12,062 nucleotides of DNA from Limiplasma sp031556335 (lineage in GTDB: Bacteria > Bacillota > Clostridia > Christensenellales > Aristaeellaceae): the NCBI GenBank assembly GCA_031556335.1, contig JAVBTE010000118.1, positions 1-12,062 of the forward strand, read 5' to 3'. A model generated the notes under the pieces. It did not search any database. It was not told where the DNA came from and saw only the letters and a list, made by a program, of their open reading frames with translations. Shown one piece after another: positions 1 through 7,001 of the stretch (positions are counted from its first letter, which is position 1; each line of letters begins with the position of its first letter). A program made the translations under genes and the position numbers.

Positions 1-1
1 C

Positions 2-421
<420 letters not shown>

Positions 422-431
422 GGAAAGCGCG

Positions 432-1901
432 ATGAAAAGAGCAAGCGACGCGGGCGTTGCCCAGGACAAGCTGCACGAGGAATGCGGCGTGTTCGGCCTT
501 TTTTTGCGCGGCGGCAAAAAAGGCGTGGTGGCCCCGGCCTACCATGCGCTGTACGCCTTGCAGCACCGGGGACAGGAAAGCTGCGGCATCGCCGTGAACA
601 ACGACGGCGTGATCGCCTGCCACAAAGATGTGGGCCTGGTGAACGAGGTGTTTACCCGGGAGGTGCTGCAAAAGCTGACGGAGGGCAACATGGCCGTGGG
701 CCATTGCCGCTACGCCACCACCGGCAACCACAGCCGCAACAACGCCCAGCCCCTGCTGGTGAACCACCGCAAGGGGGCCATGGCCCTGTGCCACAACGGC
801 AACCTGGTCAACGCCCAGGAGCTGCGGGAACAGCTGGAGCTAGAAGGCGCCATTTTCCATACCACCAGCGACAGCGAGGTGATCGCCTACCTCATCACCC
901 AGGAGCGCCTGAGGGCCGAAAGCATCCAGGAGGCCGTGGCGAGCACCATGGAGCGCATTGAGGGGGCCTATTCCCTGGTGATGATGAGCCCCCAAAAGCT
1001 GATCGCCGCCCGGGACCCCCACGGCTTTCGGCCCCTGTGCATGGGCGAAATGGACGGGGACACCGTATTTGCCAGCGAAAGTTGCGCCCTGGACGCCATC
1101 GGCGCCACCTTTGTGCGGGACGTGGAGCCCGGCGAGGTGGTGGTGGTGACAAGGGAGGGCGTTCAAAGCCTTCGGACAACGAAAAAATGCCAAAGCGCCC
1201 TGTGCGTGTTCGAGTTCATCTATTTCGCGCGGCCCGACAGCCGCATCGACGGCAGCAGCGTACACACCGCAAGGCTTCGGGCTGGGGCGTTTTTGGCCCT
1301 GGAGCACCCTGTGCAGGCGGATGTGGTGGTGGGCGTGCCCGACAGCGGCATCGACGCGGCCATTGGCTACTCCCGGCAAAGCGGCATTCCCTACGGCATG
1401 GGCTTTATCAAAAACCGCTACATCGGCCGCACCTTTATCCAGCCGGAGCAAGCCCAGCGGCAAAACGCCGTGCGCATCAAGCTGAATGTGGTGGAATCCA
1501 CCGTGAAAAACAAGCGGGTGGTGCTGATTGACGACAGCATCGTGCGGGGCACCACCAGCGCCCGCATTGTAAGCCTGCTGCGGGAGGCCGGGGCCACGGA
1601 GGTGCACATGCGCCTGACCGCGCCGCCCTTCATGTACCCCTGCTATTTTGGCACCGACATCGACAGCACCGAAAACCTCATCGCCGCCCACCACAGCGTG
1701 GAGGAGATTTGCCGCATGATCGGCGTGGACAGCCTTGGCTTTTTAAGCGTGGACGCGTTGGACAAGCTGGCGGACCAAAGCAGCTGCGGCTTTTGCAAGG
1801 GCTGCTTCACCGGGGAATATCCGGTGCCGCCCCCCAAGGTGGCCCAGAAAATGAAGTTTGAAACCCATCTATCGGAAAAAACCGGGGAGAAAGAAGCATG
1901 A
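432..1901 (+). CDS. purF: Amidophosphoribosyltransferase (glutamine PRPP amidotransferase), Fe-S type
   Basis: PurF catalyses the committed step, PRPP plus glutamine to phosphoribosylamine. The 489 residues hold an N-terminal Ntn glutaminase domain and a C-terminal phosphoribosyltransferase domain. The nucleophile is Cys18 in EECGVFG, so a 17-residue propeptide must be removed for activity; the Bacillus enzyme has 11. RYATTGNHSRNNAQP and CHNGNLVN are the glutamine-site segments. The PRPP loop VVLIDDSIVRGTTS has its two Asp at 367-368. Cys258 (before VFEFIYFARPDS), Cys404 (in MYPCYFG), Cys455 and Cys458 (before FTGEYP) match the four 4Fe-4S ligands of the Bacillus-type enzyme. Cys452 is an extra nearby cysteine. 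The cluster implies oxygen sensitivity, as expected in an anaerobe. A short AAGGA lies 7 bases before the ATG. The stop overlaps the purM start as ATGA, so the two are probably translationally coupled. By family precedent it is feedback-inhibited by AMP/GMP-type nucleotides. Confidence 0.98.
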   Translation: MKRASDAGVAQDKLHEECGVFGLFLRGGKKGVVAPAYHALYALQHRGQESCGIAVNNDGVIACHKDVGLVNEVFTREVLQKLTEGNMAVGHCRYATTGNHSRNNAQPLLVNHRKGAMALCHNGNLVNAQELREQLELEGAIFHTTSDSEVIAYLITQERLRAESIQEAVASTMERIEGAYSLVMMSPQKLIAARDPHGFRPLCMGEMDGDTVFASESCALDAIGATFVRDVEPGEVVVVTREGVQSLRTTKKCQSALCVFEFIYFARPDSRIDGSSVHTARLRAGAFLALEHPVQADVVVGVPDSGIDAAIGYSRQSGIPYGMGFIKNRYIGRTFIQPEQAQRQNAVRIKLNVVESTVKNKRVVLIDDSIVRGTTSARIVSLLREAGATEVHMRLTAPPFMYPCYFGTDIDSTENLIAAHHSVEEICRMIGVDSLGFLSVDALDKLADQSSCGFCKGCFTGEYPVPPPKVAQKMKFETHLSEKTGEKEA

Positions 1902-2938
1902 GAAGCGAAAGCGAAAGCGAAAGCTACAAGGCGGCGGGCGTGGACATTACCGCCGGGTACAAGGCCGTGGAGCTGATGAAAGGCCATGTGGCCCGGACGC
2001 TTACCTCCGGCGTGCTGGAGGGCATCGGGGGTTTTGGGGGCCTGTTTGAGCTGGATCTTACGGGCATGGAAAAGCCCGTGCTGGTCAGCGGCACCGACGG
2101 CGTGGGCACCAAGCTGAAGCTGGCCTTTCTGCTGGGCAAGCACGACACCGTGGGCATCGACTGCGTGGCCATGTGCGTGAACGACATCGTTTGCTGTGGG
2201 GCCAAGCCCCTGTTTTTCCTGGATTATGTGGCCGTAGGCAAAAACGTGCCGGAGCGGGTGGCCGCCATTGTGGGGGGCGTGGCCGAGGGTTGCGTGCAGG
2301 CGGGCTGCGCCCTGGTGGGCGGCGAAACCGCCGAAATGCCCGGGTTTTACCCGGAGGATGAATACGACCTGGCCGGGTTTAGCGTGGGCGTGGTGGACAA
2401 GGCCAAGATTCTGGACAAAAACAGCATGCGCCCCGGGGACGTGCTGATTGCCCTGCCCTCCAGCGGCGTGCACAGCAACGGCTTTTCCCTGGTGCGCACG
2501 GTGTTCGGCGTGGAGGCGGGCGGGCTTGAGCGCCATTATGCCGAGCTTTCCGCCACCCTGGCCGAAACCCTGCTGGCCCCCACAAAAATTTACGTAAAGC
2601 CCGTGCTGGCGCTGCTTGAAAGCGTGCGGGCCCGGGCCATTGCCCACATCACCGGCGGCGGCTTTTACGAAAACATCCCCAGGGCCCTGGGCCCGGGCCT
2701 GCGGGCCAAGGTGGACCAAAAAAGTCTTCGCGTTCCGCCGATTTTTGACATCATCGCCCGGGAGGGGAACATTCCAAGCCGCGATATGTTCAACACCTTC
2801 AACATGGGCGTGGGCATGTGCCTTGTCGTGGCCAAAGACGACGCGGACCAGGCCCTGGAGGTTTTGCAAAGCCAGGGGCAGAATGCCTACGTGATGGGGG
2901 AAACAGAGGCCGGCGAAGGCGGAATTGTGCTATGCTGA
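1898..2938 (+). CDS. purM: Phosphoribosylformylglycinamidine cyclo-ligase (AIR synthetase)
   Basis: PurM closes the imidazole ring of FGAM with ATP to give AIR. It is 346 residues, the normal family length, with the two-lobed PurM/PurL-type ATP-binding fold. Visible motifs in order are SGTDGVGTKLK (about residues 64-74), DCVAMCVNDIVCCGAKPLFF (ATP/metal-binding helix region), GGETAEMPGFY (about 141-151), PSSGVHSNGFSL, HITGGGFYENIPR (about 250-262) and FNMGVGM near the C-terminus. The ATG at 1898 overlaps the purF stop by four bases and has GGGGAG 8 bases upstream. No other ATG lies before the conserved YKAAGVDI segment, so the start is well supported. The first codons form a short Ser-Glu repeat (see the repeat entry). 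The 3' end overlaps purN by seven bases. Confidence 0.98.
   Translation: MRSESESESYKAAGVDITAGYKAVELMKGHVARTLTSGVLEGIGGFGGLFELDLTGMEKPVLVSGTDGVGTKLKLAFLLGKHDTVGIDCVAMCVNDIVCCGAKPLFFLDYVAVGKNVPERVAAIVGGVAEGCVQAGCALVGGETAEMPGFYPEDEYDLAGFSVGVVDKAKILDKNSMRPGDVLIALPSSGVHSNGFSLVRTVFGVEAGGLERHYAELSATLAETLLAPTKIYVKPVLALLESVRARAIAHITGGGFYENIPRALGPGLRAKVDQKSLRVPPIFDIIAREGNIPSRDMFNTFNMGVGMCLVVAKDDADQALEVLQSQGQNAYVMGETEAGEGGIVLC
1904..1924 (+). repeat. AGCGAA hexanucleotide repeat in the purM start region
   Basis: Three perfect tandem copies of AGCGAA plus a final AGC follow the second codon of purM and encode Ser-Glu repeats (SESESES) ahead of the conserved PurM core. The unit is six bases, so copy-number change would keep frame. 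The sequence is A-rich compared with the surrounding GC-rich coding DNA and sits where mRNA folding affects initiation. Function unknown; it may be simple slippage in an unconstrained N-terminal tail. Confidence 0.8.
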
Positions 2939-3537
2939 GCATCGCCGTGCTGGTGTCCGGCGGAGGCACCAACCTGCAGGCCCTGCTGGACGCGGAAAAG
3001 AGCGGAGCCCTTTCCAGCGGACGCATCCGCCTGGTGGTGAGCAACAAGCAGGACGCCTACGCCCTGACCCGGGCCACCGCCGCCGGCGTGGAAACCGCCG
3101 TGCTTTGCAAGAACCAGGGCGAAACCCCCGCAGCCTACGGCGCGCGGCTGGTTCGCCTTTTGCAAAGCCACGGCACTCAGCTGGTGGTGCTGGCGGGCTT
3201 CATGCTCATTCTGGACGCCTGCGTCATCCGGGCCTATGAAGGCCGCATTTTAAACGTGCACCCCAGCCTGATCCCCTCCTTTTGCGGGGAAGGCTATTAC
3301 GGCCTGAAAGTGCACGAGGCCGCCCTGCAAAAGGGCGTGAAGGTGACCGGGGCCACCGTGCACCTGGTGAACGAAGTTCCGGACGGCGGCCGCATTCTGG
3401 CCCAAAAGGCCGTGGACGTGCTGCCAAACGATACCCCCCAAACCCTCCAGCAACGGGTGATGACCCAGGCCGAATGGCTGCTGCTGCCCCAGGAAACGGA
3501 AAGGCTGGCCAGGGCGCTAGGGCAGGGGACGGAGTGA
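2932..3537 (+). CDS. purN: Phosphoribosylglycinamide formyltransferase 1 (GAR transformylase, folate dependent)
   Basis: PurN moves a formyl group from 10-formyltetrahydrofolate to GAR, giving FGAR. The chosen start (ATG at 2932, overlapping the purM stop as ATGCTGA) gives 201 residues beginning MLSIAVLVSGGGTNLQALL, the classic phosphate-binding N-terminus. Longer frames starting further upstream only read through purM out of frame. Catalytic residues equivalent to E. coli Asn106, His108 and Asp144 are Asn108 and His110 (in LNVHPSLIPSF) and Asp151 (in VPDGGRIL). GATVHLVNE precedes the Asp as usual. GYYGLKVHEAAL after the HPSL motif resembles other clostridial PurN proteins rather than E. coli. 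A purine-rich GAAGGCGG ends 9 bases before the ATG, and the overlap suggests coupling to purM. No purT-type formate-dependent enzyme is seen. The gene is followed by a 142-base gap holding an inverted repeat copy. Confidence 0.97.
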   Translation: MLSIAVLVSGGGTNLQALLDAEKSGALSSGRIRLVVSNKQDAYALTRATAAGVETAVLCKNQGETPAAYGARLVRLLQSHGTQLVVLAGFMLILDACVIRAYEGRILNVHPSLIPSFCGEGYYGLKVHEAALQKGVKVTGATVHLVNEVPDGGRILAQKAVDVLPNDTPQTLQQRVMTQAEWLLLPQETERLARALGQGTE

Positions 3538-3540
3538 GGA

Positions 3541-3634
3541 CGGGGGAACGGGGAAACGGGCAGGGGCGCTGCCCCTGCACCCCGCCAAGGCTGACGCCCT
3601 GAACCCATTCATTGACCGCGCTGCGCCCGGTCAA
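3541..3634 (-). repeat. Three-hairpin GC-rich repeat, copy 1 (inverted)
   Basis: Read on the - strand this segment has the same order of parts as the copies at 4401 and 6989. Hairpin A is a TTGACCG/CGGTCAA stem (3612-3618 with 3628-3634). Hairpin B is an imperfect 6-base stem (3586-3591 with 3596-3601). It is followed by GGCGGGGTGCA. Hairpin C is a perfect GCAGGGGC/GCCCCTGC stem (3560-3567 with 3571-3578). A C-rich tail with repeated CCGT-type units runs to the purN end. In hairpin B one pair is A-C on the + strand but G-T on the - strand. No T-run follows any stem, so it does not look like a rho-independent terminator. It is not coding on either strand as far as I can tell. Confidence 0.8.
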
Positions 3635-3668
3635 AGGGAAAATGGGAAAATGAACAGAGCGCGGTCAA
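3612..3668 (+). promoter_or_regulatory. Alternative hairpins just upstream of the IMP cyclohydrolase ribosome binding site
   Basis: The left arm TTGACCGCGCT (3612-3622) can pair perfectly over 11 bases with AGCGCGGTCAA (3658-3668), whose last base is the first A of the Shine-Dalgarno. The first seven bases of the same left arm can instead pair with CGGTCAA at 3628-3634. The two structures exclude each other. The loop of the long form contains a tandem GGGAAAAT pair (3636-3651). This could tune initiation of the downstream gene, or it could simply be a duplicated repeat end. The pairing is seen directly; a regulatory role is only inferred. Confidence 0.4.
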
Positions 3669-3674
3669 AAGGAG
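3668..3674 (+). promoter_or_regulatory. Shine-Dalgarno deciding the IMP cyclohydrolase start
   Basis: AAAAGGAG ends at 3674. It sits only two bases before the ATG at 3677 but five bases before the ATG at 3680, so the second of the two adjacent ATGs is the better start. An in-frame ATG at 3650 has no good site before it and would add ten residues (MNRARSKGEM) encoded by the inverted-repeat arm. Confidence 0.7.
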
Positions 3675-3679
3675 AAATG

Positions 3680-4399
3680 ATGAGTAAAGTGGATCTGTTT
3701 CAGGATTTGCAAAGCAATTCTTACCCCGGCCGAGGCATTGTGCTGGGGGTGAGCGACGACGGAAAAAGCGCGGTGATCGCTTACTTCATCATGGGCCGCA
3801 GCGAAAACAGCCGAAACCGGGTGTTCGTTGAAAAGGACGGGGGCATTATCACCCAGGCCTTTGACGCGGCAAAGCTGAAAGACCCCAGCCTCATTATTTA
3901 CGCCCCGGTGCGGGTGCTGGAGGACGACATCACCGTGGTGACCAACGGCGACCAAACCGACACCATCATGGAGTTTTTGCGCCACGAAAACACCTTCGAG
4001 GGGGCCCTGCGCACCCGTACCTTTGAGCCGGACGCGCCCAACTTCACCCCCCGGGTGTCCGGAATGATGAAGCTGCGGCAGGGCAAGGCCCGCTACCGCC
4101 TGTCCATTTTGAAGGCGGGGAACGGCGACCCGGACTGTCCCCAGCGGTTTTTCTTTGAATATCCCGGAACCCTGGCGGGGGAAGGCCACTTTCTGCACAC
4201 CTACCGGGGGGACGGGGACCCCATTCCAAGCTTTGAGGGGGAACCCAAGCGGGTGGCCCTTCAGGGGGACATCGACAGCTTCACCCAAAACCTGTGGAAC
4301 AGCCTGAACCCGGACAACAAGGTGAGCCTGTTTACAAGGTATATCGACCTGGTCACGGGCAAAGCTGATACCCGCATTGTGAACAAAAATATGAAATGA
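3680..4399 (+). CDS. purO: IMP cyclohydrolase, archaeal PurO-like family
   Basis: This enzyme closes FAICAR to IMP, the last step of the pathway. The 239 residues look like the archaeal-type IMP cyclohydrolase family (Pfam IMP_cyclohyd), not the MGS-like domain that does this job at the front of normal bacterial PurH. Family segments seen in order are YPGRGI (residues 15-20), AYFIMGRSENSRNRVF (Arg40 and Arg47 in the RSxxxxNR-type motif), a DPSLIIYAPVRV stretch, TNGDQTDTI (88-96), and TPRVSGMM from Thr123. These line up with the matching segments of the Methanothermobacter PurO as I remember them. It is longer than that protein (about 200 residues), with additional sequence after the TPR motif. 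The start was chosen by Shine-Dalgarno spacing; ATG at 3677 or 3650 is possible. The gene directly precedes the stand-alone formyltransferase that makes its substrate, which strongly supports the role. Hairpin repeats lie on both sides in opposite orientation. Confidence 0.92.
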   Translation: MSKVDLFQDLQSNSYPGRGIVLGVSDDGKSAVIAYFIMGRSENSRNRVFVEKDGGIITQAFDAAKLKDPSLIIYAPVRVLEDDITVVTNGDQTDTIMEFLRHENTFEGALRTRTFEPDAPNFTPRVSGMMKLRQGKARYRLSILKAGNGDPDCPQRFFFEYPGTLAGEGHFLHTYRGDGDPIPSFEGEPKRVALQGDIDSFTQNLWNSLNPDNKVSLFTRYIDLVTGKADTRIVNKNMK

Positions 4400-4400
4400 T

Positions 4401-4488
4401 TTCACCGCGTGAAACGCGGTGAAGGAGGGGTCCAGGGCGAAGCCCTGGCGGGGATGCAAGGGGCGGGCCCCTTGCCGTCCCCTCCCCC
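4401..4488 (+). repeat. Three-hairpin GC-rich repeat, copy 2 (direct)
   Basis: The repeat starts one base after the cyclohydrolase stop. Hairpin A is a perfect 10-base stem, TTCACCGCGT/ACGCGGTGAA, with a GAA loop (4401-4423). Hairpin B is a perfect 7-base stem, CCAGGGC/GCCCTGG, with a GAA loop (4432-4448). Hairpin C is GCAAGGGG/CCCCTTGC with a CGGG loop (4456-4475). A C-rich tail, CCGTCCCCTCCCCC, follows. It is about 70-80% alike in layout and sequence to the copy at 6989 by eye. The stems lack a downstream T-run. The formyltransferase Shine-Dalgarno begins a few bases after the tail. Confidence 0.85.
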
Positions 4489-4493
4489 TGCAA

Positions 4494-4500
4494 AAGGAGG
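4494..4500 (+). promoter_or_regulatory. Shine-Dalgarno deciding the AICAR formyltransferase start
   Basis: AAGGAGG ends seven bases before the ATG at 4508, an ideal spacing. The frame stays open further upstream, but that stretch is translated hairpin repeat with no family match and no ribosome binding site, so 4508 is taken as the start. Confidence 0.85.
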
Positions 4501-4507
4501 CAACAAC

Positions 4508-5680
4508 ATGCAAGAGCTGGAACTGAAATACGGCTGCAACCCCAACCAAAAGCCCGCGCGGATTTTTCAAAAGCAGGGCGCGCTGCCCATGGAAGTATTG
4601 CAGGGCAAGCCGGGGTACATCAACTTTTTGGACGCGCTGAACGGCTGGCAGCTGGTGCGGGAATTAAAACAGGCCACGGGCCTGCCCGCTGCGGCCAGCT
4701 TTAAGCATGTCAGCCCGGCTGGGGCGGCGGTGGGCCTGCCCCTGAGCCCGGTGCTTCAAAAGATTTATTTTGTGGAGGGGCAGCGGCTGTCTCCGCTGGC
4801 CTGCGCCTATGCCCGGGCCCGGGGTGCGGACCGGATGTCCAGCTTTGGGGACTGGATCGCGCTGTCCGACGTGTGCGATGCTTCCGCCGCCCGGCTGATT
4901 TTGCCGGAGGTGTCCGACGGGGTCATCGCGCCGGGGTACGAGCCGGAAGCGCTGGAAATTCTTAGCGGCAAGCGCAAGGGCAATTACAACATCGTGCGGA
5001 TCGACCCGGCCTACCAGCCGGAAAAGCTGGAGCAAAAGGACGTGTTCGGCATCACCTTCGAGCAGGAGCGCAACGAGCTGGTGATTGACGACGGGTTCTT
5101 TTCCAACATCGTCACGAAAAACAAAACCCTGCCCGAGGGGGCCAGGCGGGACCTGGCCATTGCCATGATCACCCTCAAGTACACCCAGTCCAATTCCGTG
5201 TGCTATGTGAAGGACGGCCAGGCCATCGGCATCGGCGCGGGGCAGCAAAGCCGCATCCACTGCACCCGTTTGGCCGGGGACAAGGCGGACAACTGGTGGC
5301 TTCGCCAACACGAAAAAGCCCTGGCCCTGCCCTTCCTGCCCACGCTGAAAAAGCCGGACCGGGACAACGCCATCGACCGCTACATCAGCGACGAAAGCGA
5401 AGATGTGCTGGGGGAAGGCGCGTGGCAGGCGCTGTTTACGGAAAAGCCGGAGGAACTGACCCGGGAGGAGAAAAAGGCCTGGTTGAAAAAGCTGACCGGG
5501 GTCGCCCTGGGCAGCGACGCGTTTTTCCCCTTTTCGGACAACATCGACCGGGCGGCCCGAAGCGGCGTTCAGTACGTGGCGGAGCCCGGCGGTTCCATCC
5601 GGGACGATCTGGTCACGGCCGCCTGCGACAGATACGGCATGGTGATGAGCTTCACCGGGCTCAGGCTGTTCCACCATTAA
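4508..5680 (+). CDS. purH: Stand-alone AICAR formyltransferase (PurH C-terminal domain only)
   Basis: It transfers a formyl group from 10-formyltetrahydrofolate to AICAR, giving FAICAR for the neighbouring cyclohydrolase. The 390 residues correspond to the transformylase half of bifunctional PurH; the roughly 200-residue MGS-like cyclohydrolase half is absent. The protein begins ELKYGCNPNQKPA, exactly where that domain begins in the fused enzyme. The catalytic pair is Lys66-His67 in SFKHVSPAG, matching Lys266-His267 of the avian fused enzyme. Other family segments are YARARGADRMSSFGDW, SDGVIAPGYE, LKYTQSNSVCY, GIGAGQQSRIHCTRLAGDK (about 241-259), SDAFFPFSDNID (about 336-347) and the terminal LRLFHH. 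The length and many segments, including the very C-terminus, resemble animal ATIC more than E. coli PurH (recalled from memory). Some comparative papers call such a split gene purV. It is followed by a 31-base gap and purD. Confidence 0.94.
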   Translation: MQELELKYGCNPNQKPARIFQKQGALPMEVLQGKPGYINFLDALNGWQLVRELKQATGLPAAASFKHVSPAGAAVGLPLSPVLQKIYFVEGQRLSPLACAYARARGADRMSSFGDWIALSDVCDASAARLILPEVSDGVIAPGYEPEALEILSGKRKGNYNIVRIDPAYQPEKLEQKDVFGITFEQERNELVIDDGFFSNIVTKNKTLPEGARRDLAIAMITLKYTQSNSVCYVKDGQAIGIGAGQQSRIHCTRLAGDKADNWWLRQHEKALALPFLPTLKKPDRDNAIDRYISDESEDVLGEGAWQALFTEKPEELTREEKKAWLKKLTGVALGSDAFFPFSDNIDRAARSGVQYVAEPGGSIRDDLVTAACDRYGMVMSFTGLRLFHH

Positions 5681-5697
5681 CCCGGGCGCGGGCCCGC
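5681..5697 (+). repeat. Short GC palindrome before the purD ribosome binding site
   Basis: The gap between the formyltransferase stop and purD holds CCCGGG followed by the perfect 10-base palindrome GCGGGCCCGC (5688-5697), which abuts the AAAGGAG Shine-Dalgarno of purD. A 5-base CGGGC/GCCCG hairpin with a 4-base loop is possible. It may be a remnant of a hairpin repeat or chance in GC-rich DNA. Confidence 0.35.
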
Positions 5698-5711
5698 AAA
5701 GGAGCGGAAGC

Positions 5712-7001
5712 ATGAAGGTGCTGGTTGTGGGCGGCGGCGGGCGGGAGCACGCCCTCGTCAAAAAGCTGAGGGAGAGCCGGGAGGTATCCGCAGTGTATTG
5801 CGCGCCGGGAAACGGCGGCATGGCCGGGGAGGCGGTCTGCGTGCCGCTGAAGGCCACGGAGGTACAAAAAATAGCCGCCTGGGCCCAGGAAAACCGCATG
5901 GATTATGTGGTGGTGGCCCCGGATGATCCTTTGTGCATGGGGCTGGTGGATTTGCTGAGGGAAAAGGGCATCCCCGCCTTTGGCCCAAGCGCCGCCGCCG
6001 CGCGCATTGAGGGCAGCAAGGTCTTTGCCAAGGAACTGATGCGCAAATATGGCATTCCCACAGCGGAGTATCGGGTGTTTGGCGATGCGAAAGAAGCCCT
6101 TGGCTATGTCAAAACCGCCGCCTGCCCCCTGGTGGTGAAGGCGGACGGCCTGGCCCTGGGCAAGGGCGTGCTGATTTGCGAAACCAACCCGGAGGCGGAG
6201 GCGGCGGTTCGGGCCATGATGCTGGAGGGCCGGTTTGGCGCTTCCGGCAGCCAGGTGGTGGTGGAGCAATTTTTGCGGGGGCCGGAGGTGTCCGTGCTCT
6301 GCTTTACGGACGGGCAGACCATCCGGCCCATGGTGTCCAGCATGGATCACAAGCGGGCCTTCGATTTGGACCAGGGGCCAAACACCGGGGGTATGGGGGT
6401 GGTGGCCCCTAATCCTTATTACACGCCGGAAATGGCGGAAATTTGCATGGAAACTATCTTTCTGCCCACGCTGGCCGCCATGCGGGCCGAGGGCTGCCCC
6501 TTTCAGGGCTGCCTGTATTTCGGCCTGATGCTGACGGCGGAGGGCCCCAAGGTGATTGAATACAACTGCCGCTTTGGCGACCCGGAAACCCAGGCGGTGC
6601 TGCCGCTGCTGCAAAGCGATTTGCTGGCCGTCATGCGCGCCGTTACAAGCGGTACCCTTGGCGAAATGGAATGCGCGTTTTCCGGGGACAGCAGCTGCTG
6701 CGTGGTGCTTGCCTCCGGCGGCTACCCGGACCGGTACGAAACGGGCAAGCCGATCTTTGGACTTGCGGAAGCGGAAAAAACCGCCCTGGTGTACCACGCG
6801 GGCACGGCCCTGGCACCGGACGGAACGCCAGCGACCGCTGGAGGGCGGGTGCTGGGGGTGACAGTGGTGGGGGAAACCTTGCAAAAGGCCATTGAAAACG
6901 CTTATGCCGCCGCCGGGAAGATTTCCTTTGAGGGCATGCACCTGCGGGGGGATATCGGCCAGGCCGCGCTGAAAGCTGTAAAAAACCATTTGACCGCGTG
7001 A
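5712..7001 (+). CDS. purD: Phosphoribosylamine--glycine ligase (GAR synthetase)
   Basis: PurD is an ATP-grasp ligase that joins phosphoribosylamine and glycine to give GAR. It is 429 residues, the normal stand-alone bacterial length, with no fusion to PurM or PurN. The N-terminal domain starts VLVVGGGGREHAL and has CAPGNGGM. The ATP-grasp domain shows GPSAAAARIEGSKVFAK, VVKADGLALGKGV (about 141-153), EQFLRGPEVSVL, DHKRAFDLDQGPNTGGMG (about 213-229) and EYNCRFGDPETQ, which carries the metal-binding Glu/Asn. The C-terminal domain continues to LRGDIGQAALKAVKNHLTA. AAAGGAG lies 7 bases before the ATG. The last codons (ttg acc gcg tga) are part of hairpin A of repeat copy 3, so the repeat supplies the stop codon and probably the last two or three residues. 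Its product feeds PurN. Confidence 0.97.
   Translation: MKVLVVGGGGREHALVKKLRESREVSAVYCAPGNGGMAGEAVCVPLKATEVQKIAAWAQENRMDYVVVAPDDPLCMGLVDLLREKGIPAFGPSAAAARIEGSKVFAKELMRKYGIPTAEYRVFGDAKEALGYVKTAACPLVVKADGLALGKGVLICETNPEAEAAVRAMMLEGRFGASGSQVVVEQFLRGPEVSVLCFTDGQTIRPMVSSMDHKRAFDLDQGPNTGGMGVVAPNPYYTPEMAEICMETIFLPTLAAMRAEGCPFQGCLYFGLMLTAEGPKVIEYNCRFGDPETQAVLPLLQSDLLAVMRAVTSGTLGEMECAFSGDSSCCVVLASGGYPDRYETGKPIFGLAEAEKTALVYHAGTALAPDGTPATAGGRVLGVTVVGETLQKAIENAYAAAGKISFEGMHLRGDIGQAALKAVKNHLTA

Noticed and set aside
1643..2869. A 408-codon - strand frame opposite purF/purM
   Set aside because: Opposite purM it is in codon register with the sense gene; it is rich in His/Gly/Ala, has no ribosome binding site or family motif, and is explained by GC-rich codon use.
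3538..3679. Purine or folate riboswitch in the purN to cyclohydrolase gap
   Set aside because: No conserved aptamer core could be recognised; the stems belong to the dispersed repeat and a short inverted repeat.
3650..3679. Upstream ATG at 3650 as the IMP cyclohydrolase start
   Set aside because: It adds ten residues encoded by the inverted-repeat arm, has no good Shine-Dalgarno, and AAAAGGAG is placed for the ATG at 3680.
4409..4507. N-terminal extension of the formyltransferase from 4409
   Set aside because: The start would be a non-ATG codon inside hairpin A, the stretch is translated repeat, and an ideal AAGGAGG serves the ATG at 4508.
4664..6989. Long - strand frames opposite the formyltransferase and purD
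   Set aside because: Same cause: anti-sense shadows of two strongly supported genes, with no recognisable domain.
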